From JBGPYM01 sp041493205 (GTDB taxonomy: Bacteria; Bacteroidota; Ignavibacteria; UBA10030; UBA6906): a DNA stretch of 7,588 nucleotides. The translations under genes were made by a program, and so were the position numbers. The DNA is taken from contig JBGPYM010000154.1 in the NCBI GenBank assembly GCA_041493205.1, forward strand, positions 1 through 7,588, in the 5' to 3' direction. Positions 6,583 through 7,588 of this stretch are shown piece by piece; the stretch's first letter is position 1; every line of letters begins with the position of its first letter. The notes under the pieces are model-generated. The model saw nothing but the letters and a program-made list of their open reading frames with translations. It did not search any database and was not told where the DNA came from.

Positions 6583-7506
6583 TTACTTCTTTCGGTACAC
6601 ATCGGTGCTTAGGTACTTGAGCCCTGAGTCGGCCATCAGTGTGACGACTTTGGCGCCATGCCCGAGCCGTTCCGCGACTTGAATCGCGGCAATGACATTT
6701 GCTCCTGAAGATGTCCCCGCAAAGAGAGCCTCCTCCCGCGCCAGGCGTCTCGCCATGTTCTTTGCGTCATCAGTCCGGACGGGCAGTATCTCGTCCACGA
6801 GAGCAGGGTCCCAGAGTGGAGGAACATAGCCGATCCCGACTCCCTCAATCTTGTGGGGGCCCGCCTTTCCGCCCAGCAAAACGGAGGATTCTGCCGGCTC
6901 GACAGCAACGATTTTGATCTCTGGTTTGTGTCGCTTCAGCACAGAGGCAACTCCGCGTAATGATGCCGCCGTCCCCACGCAGTGGACGAAAGCGTCAATT
7001 TCTCCCCCAGTCTGAGCCCAAATCTCCTCACCCAACTGTTCGTAGCCGGCGATACTGTCGTGGTTGTTGAGCTGGTCGGTCCAGTAGGTGTGCGGCTCCT
7101 TGCTCAACCCTCGGGCAACCTCAATCATATCCAGAATCAGCTTCTTAGTGGTGAGGCCACCTTCGCTGGGGACAAGCGTCAGCTCAGCACCAAGAGCAGC
7201 CATGTGATCGAGCTTCTCCCGGCTGAACGCGTCGGAGCTGACGATCTTGATCGGGTATCCACTGGCAGCGCAAACAAAAGCAAGTGAAGTTCCTGTACTG
7301 CCGCCCGTGTACTCGACGACAGTATCTCCGGGCTTGAGTCGACCGTCCCCCTCCGCACTCGCAATCACCGCATGTGCCATCCGATCCTTGATGCTGCCGG
7401 TGGGGTTCTCCCACTCAAGCTTCACAAGGATTTCCGCACAATCGGGTGGAACGACATTGCGAAGCCGGGCAATCGAGGTGTTTCCGATAGCATTAAGAAT
7501 GTTCAT
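6583..7506 (-). CDS. PLP-dependent cysteine-synthase-family enzyme with variant substrate loops
   Basis: A 307-residue fold-type II PLP enzyme related to CysK/CysM. Lys40 in NPTGSIKDR is the expected Schiff-base lysine. EGVGIGYVPP (221-230), LFAGTSSGAN (261-270) and ADSGLKYLST (292-301) match the family's active-site and cofactor-contact segments. Two loops differ from standard O-acetylserine sulfhydrylases. The substrate-binding T-S-G-N-T-G is TGGSTG (67-72), and the PLP-phosphate loop G-T-G-G-T is GTAAS (178-182). The enzyme probably performs a beta-replacement or beta-elimination on an amino acid, such as cysteine synthesis from an activated serine, but these changes make the substrate uncertain. 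There is no CBS or other C-terminal extension and no signal peptide. It is 32 bases upstream of the lipoprotein gene on the same strand and 21 bases downstream of a preceding stop. The start is backed by a strong GGGGAGAG ribosome-binding site. Confidence 0.92.
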   Translation of the reverse strand: MNILNAIGNTSIARLRNVVPPDCAEILVKLEWENPTGSIKDRMAHAVIASAEGDGRLKPGDTVVEYTGGSTGTSLAFVCAASGYPIKIVSSDAFSREKLDHMAALGAELTLVPSEGGLTTKKLILDMIEVARGLSKEPHTYWTDQLNNHDSIAGYEQLGEEIWAQTGGEIDAFVHCVGTAASLRGVASVLKRHKPEIKIVAVEPAESSVLLGGKAGPHKIEGVGIGYVPPLWDPALVDEILPVRTDDAKNMARRLAREEALFAGTSSGANVIAAIQVAERLGHGAKVVTLMADSGLKYLSTDVYRKK

Positions 7507-7510
7507 TCAA

Positions 7511-7518
7511 CTCTCCCC
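7511..7518 (-). promoter_or_regulatory. strong Shine-Dalgarno sequence for the cysteine-synthase-like gene
   Basis: The minus strand reads GGGGAGAG here. The GGAG core ends six bases before the ATG at 7506, an ideal spacing. It is the clearest Shine-Dalgarno sequence in the window, in contrast to nadE and the amylase gene, which have none visible. Confidence 0.7.
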
Positions 7519-7527
7519 AGGACGACC

Positions 7528-7587
7528 TCAACCCTTCATCGGTGGACGTGTCTCATCGTCATCGACAACGGCATCAGCCTCAACCTC
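7528..7587 (-). CDS. C-terminal end of an upstream gene (cut by window edge), unidentified
   Basis: One minus-strand frame stays open from the right edge to a TGA at 7530-7528 and encodes EVEADAVVDDDETRPPMKG. An acidic, disordered-looking tail like this is common at protein C-termini, and the stop falls 21 bases before the next gene, just upstream of its ribosome-binding site, as expected in an operon. One other minus-strand frame is also open for a while (RLRLMPLSMTMRHVHR), but its composition is less protein-like. Nineteen residues are too few to identify the protein. It does not end in Gly-Gly, so it is not an obvious sulfur-carrier protein. Confidence 0.4.
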   Translation of the reverse strand, partial: EVEADAVVDDDETRPPMKG

Positions 7588-7588
7588 C

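Overview
The window looks like ordinary chromosomal DNA of a moderately GC-rich bacterium from the Bacteroidota/Chlorobiota/Ignavibacteriota assemblage. The main clue is the plus-strand subtilase. It ends in a C-terminal domain with the NYPNPFNP...VYDVLGREV...WDG...SGVYFYRLQA...RKMMMV pattern, the type IX secretion (T9SS) sorting domain as it is usually written in Ignavibacteria/Kryptonia-like genomes. A large GWxTD-family lipoprotein and a short RsmI fit the same group. This placement is inference from protein style; there is no rRNA in the window.

Layout. Bases 1-2171 hold a minus-strand cluster read right to left: nadE (ammonia-type NAD+ synthase), then rsmI (16S rRNA C1402 2'-O-methyltransferase, start overlapping the nadE stop as ATGA), then a GH13 alpha-amylase-family gene that runs off the left edge. 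A 127-base divergent intergenic region (2172-2298) carries a very good sigma70-type promoter pointing right. It drives a 602-residue secreted S8 serine protease (2299-4107). This gene converges, with only 4 bases between stop codons, on a minus-strand 812-residue TPR/GWxTD lipoprotein (4112-6550, GTG start). Upstream of that gene on the same strand lie a PLP-dependent cysteine-synthase-family enzyme (6583-7506) and the last codons of a further gene (7528-7587).

How the genes work together. The left cluster combines cofactor synthesis, ribosome modification and glucan metabolism. The coupling is structural (overlap and short gaps) rather than an obvious pathway. The two envelope proteins, the T9SS protease and the lipoprotein, are convergent and probably regulated separately. 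The cysteine-synthase-like gene and the lipoprotein gene are 32 bases apart and could share a transcript.

I found no RNA genes, mobile elements, CRISPR arrays, clear terminators or gene-free stretches over 300 bases. The window does not show an obvious new system. The points most worth a second look are the altered substrate loops of the cysteine-synthase homologue, the loss of the literal GWxTD signature in the lipoprotein, and the tiny reading frames overlapping two start codons.
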